Assembly: GCA_009760855.2 (NCBI GenBank)
Contig: WPIO01000025.1
Coordinates: 1,533,501-1,597,500, forward strand
DNA length: 64,000 bases
Direction of reading: 5' to 3'
Source: Cristatella mucedo
Lineage: Eukaryota > Bryozoa > Phylactolaemata > Cristatellidae
Shown: positions 63,431-64,000 of the stretch, piece after piece
Layout of the letters: every line of letters starts with the position of its first letter
Position numbering within the stretch: position 1 is the first letter of the stretch
Made by a program: the position numbers and the translations under genes
Notes under the pieces: model-generated
Told to the model about the DNA's origin: nothing
Seen by the model: only the letters and a program-made list of their open reading frames with translations
Databases searched by the model: none

Positions 63431-64000
63431 ACATGAGGCTCACGCCTCTCGATACACGTCTAGCGGTCGCCAGGTAACAGGGCTGTGGATCACGCGCTGC
63501 TGCCAGCGACGCCGTGCCGACGGACTGGCGGCTGGATTGAGGCAGTGCTTGTACGTGCCTGCCCAAAGTCTCGAAGGCAACGGCTGACAGCCTGCGCCGG
63601 CGAGACTCGTGCGCATCTTTGCACGGTCGCTGTGGTCTCGGAAGCGACCAGAGGCAGACCAGTAAATGCAGGTATCCGTCGTGAAGAATTAGCCTTCGTA
63701 ACTACCACTGTTTAGTAACCCGAGCATGCATTTCTCGGTGAGGTGGCTCGCAGAAACGCAGCCGACAGCGGCGGGGCCTGAAAGTGCCACTAGTCGGTAC
63801 GGCAGGCCTGGATGACTGGCAGTCTCGTGGTACATCCGTGCCTTCTCAAGGTCGCACTCGAGGCTTATTTTGCTTGAAAGTCAGCGTAAGACTGCCGAGG
63901 CCAAGTTCGGGCATCACGAACTCCCACGTGATGTGCGGTCGCTTGAGATAAAATGTAAGCGGCTTGATCTGATTCGTCTTCCTGTGGTTCGGATGCACCT
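62891..64000. other. Region after NWD-like exon 18
   Basis: Holds the (CT)n tract and GC-rich single-copy sequence. A phase-compatible acceptor is at 63217-63219, with an open frame through ESRRFLSPRSCRSGDG, but no homology supports it. No AATAAA is visible soon after the possible read-through stop at 62888. Confidence 0.3.
63333..63427. repeat. (CT)n microsatellite
   Basis: A CT dinucleotide run of about 95 bases with one interruption. Confidence 0.97.

Overview
The window is animal (metazoan) nuclear DNA. It holds parts or all of three spliced protein-coding genes with GT-AG introns, and a dense mix of non-LTR retrotransposon remnants, tRNA-derived SINEs, hAT and Tc1/mariner DNA transposons and microsatellites. 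The proteins are an animal-type R1R2R3 MYB, a canonical Ras and an NWD-type NACHT/WD40 protein. Their intron positions and the repeats point to an invertebrate. I cannot name the phylum from sequence alone; sponge, cnidarian or spiralian would all fit.

Layout. (1) 1-2842: the 5' end of a RAS gene on the minus strand. Two tiny coding exons (2842-2812 and 2069-2021) encode Ras residues 1-27, and the rest lies beyond the left edge. (2) 2843-3322: a short head-to-head promoter interval shared by RAS (minus) and MYB (plus). (3) 3323-21287: a complete B-MYB/A-MYB-type gene of 15 coding exons. All phases join into a 725-residue protein, followed by a poly(A) signal at 21683. (4) 22271-62768 and possibly beyond: an NWD1/NWD2-like gene on the same strand. 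At least 18 phase-compatible exons encode about 1,790 residues: a novel N-terminus, the NWD N-terminal domain, NACHT, winged-helix-like and WD40 regions and a charged tail. Its introns of 5-9 kb are filled with repeats. The final exon may be outside the window.

Repeats. Many LINE fragments carry the late reverse-transcriptase region and the conserved C-terminal tail. They and a tRNA-like SINE share one palindromic 3' tail of about 45 bp, present in some twenty copies on both strands. A second tRNA-derived SINE family has at least nine copies. Two nonautonomous hAT copies of about 187 bp closely resemble the horizontally transferred SPIN family. There are also a perfect 23-bp-arm hairpin, an AT-cored foldback, and two C-rich blocks built of GGACATTCCCCC-like units joined to degenerate TTTAGGG repeats.

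How the genes relate. Ras drives proliferative signalling, and B-MYB-type proteins drive G2/M transcription through the MuvB complex in animals, so a shared promoter for the two is notable but unproven. The NWD gene lies downstream in tandem, with no functional link visible in the sequence. Exon coordinates come from splice consensus, phase matching and recalled family motifs, without alignment software or transcripts.
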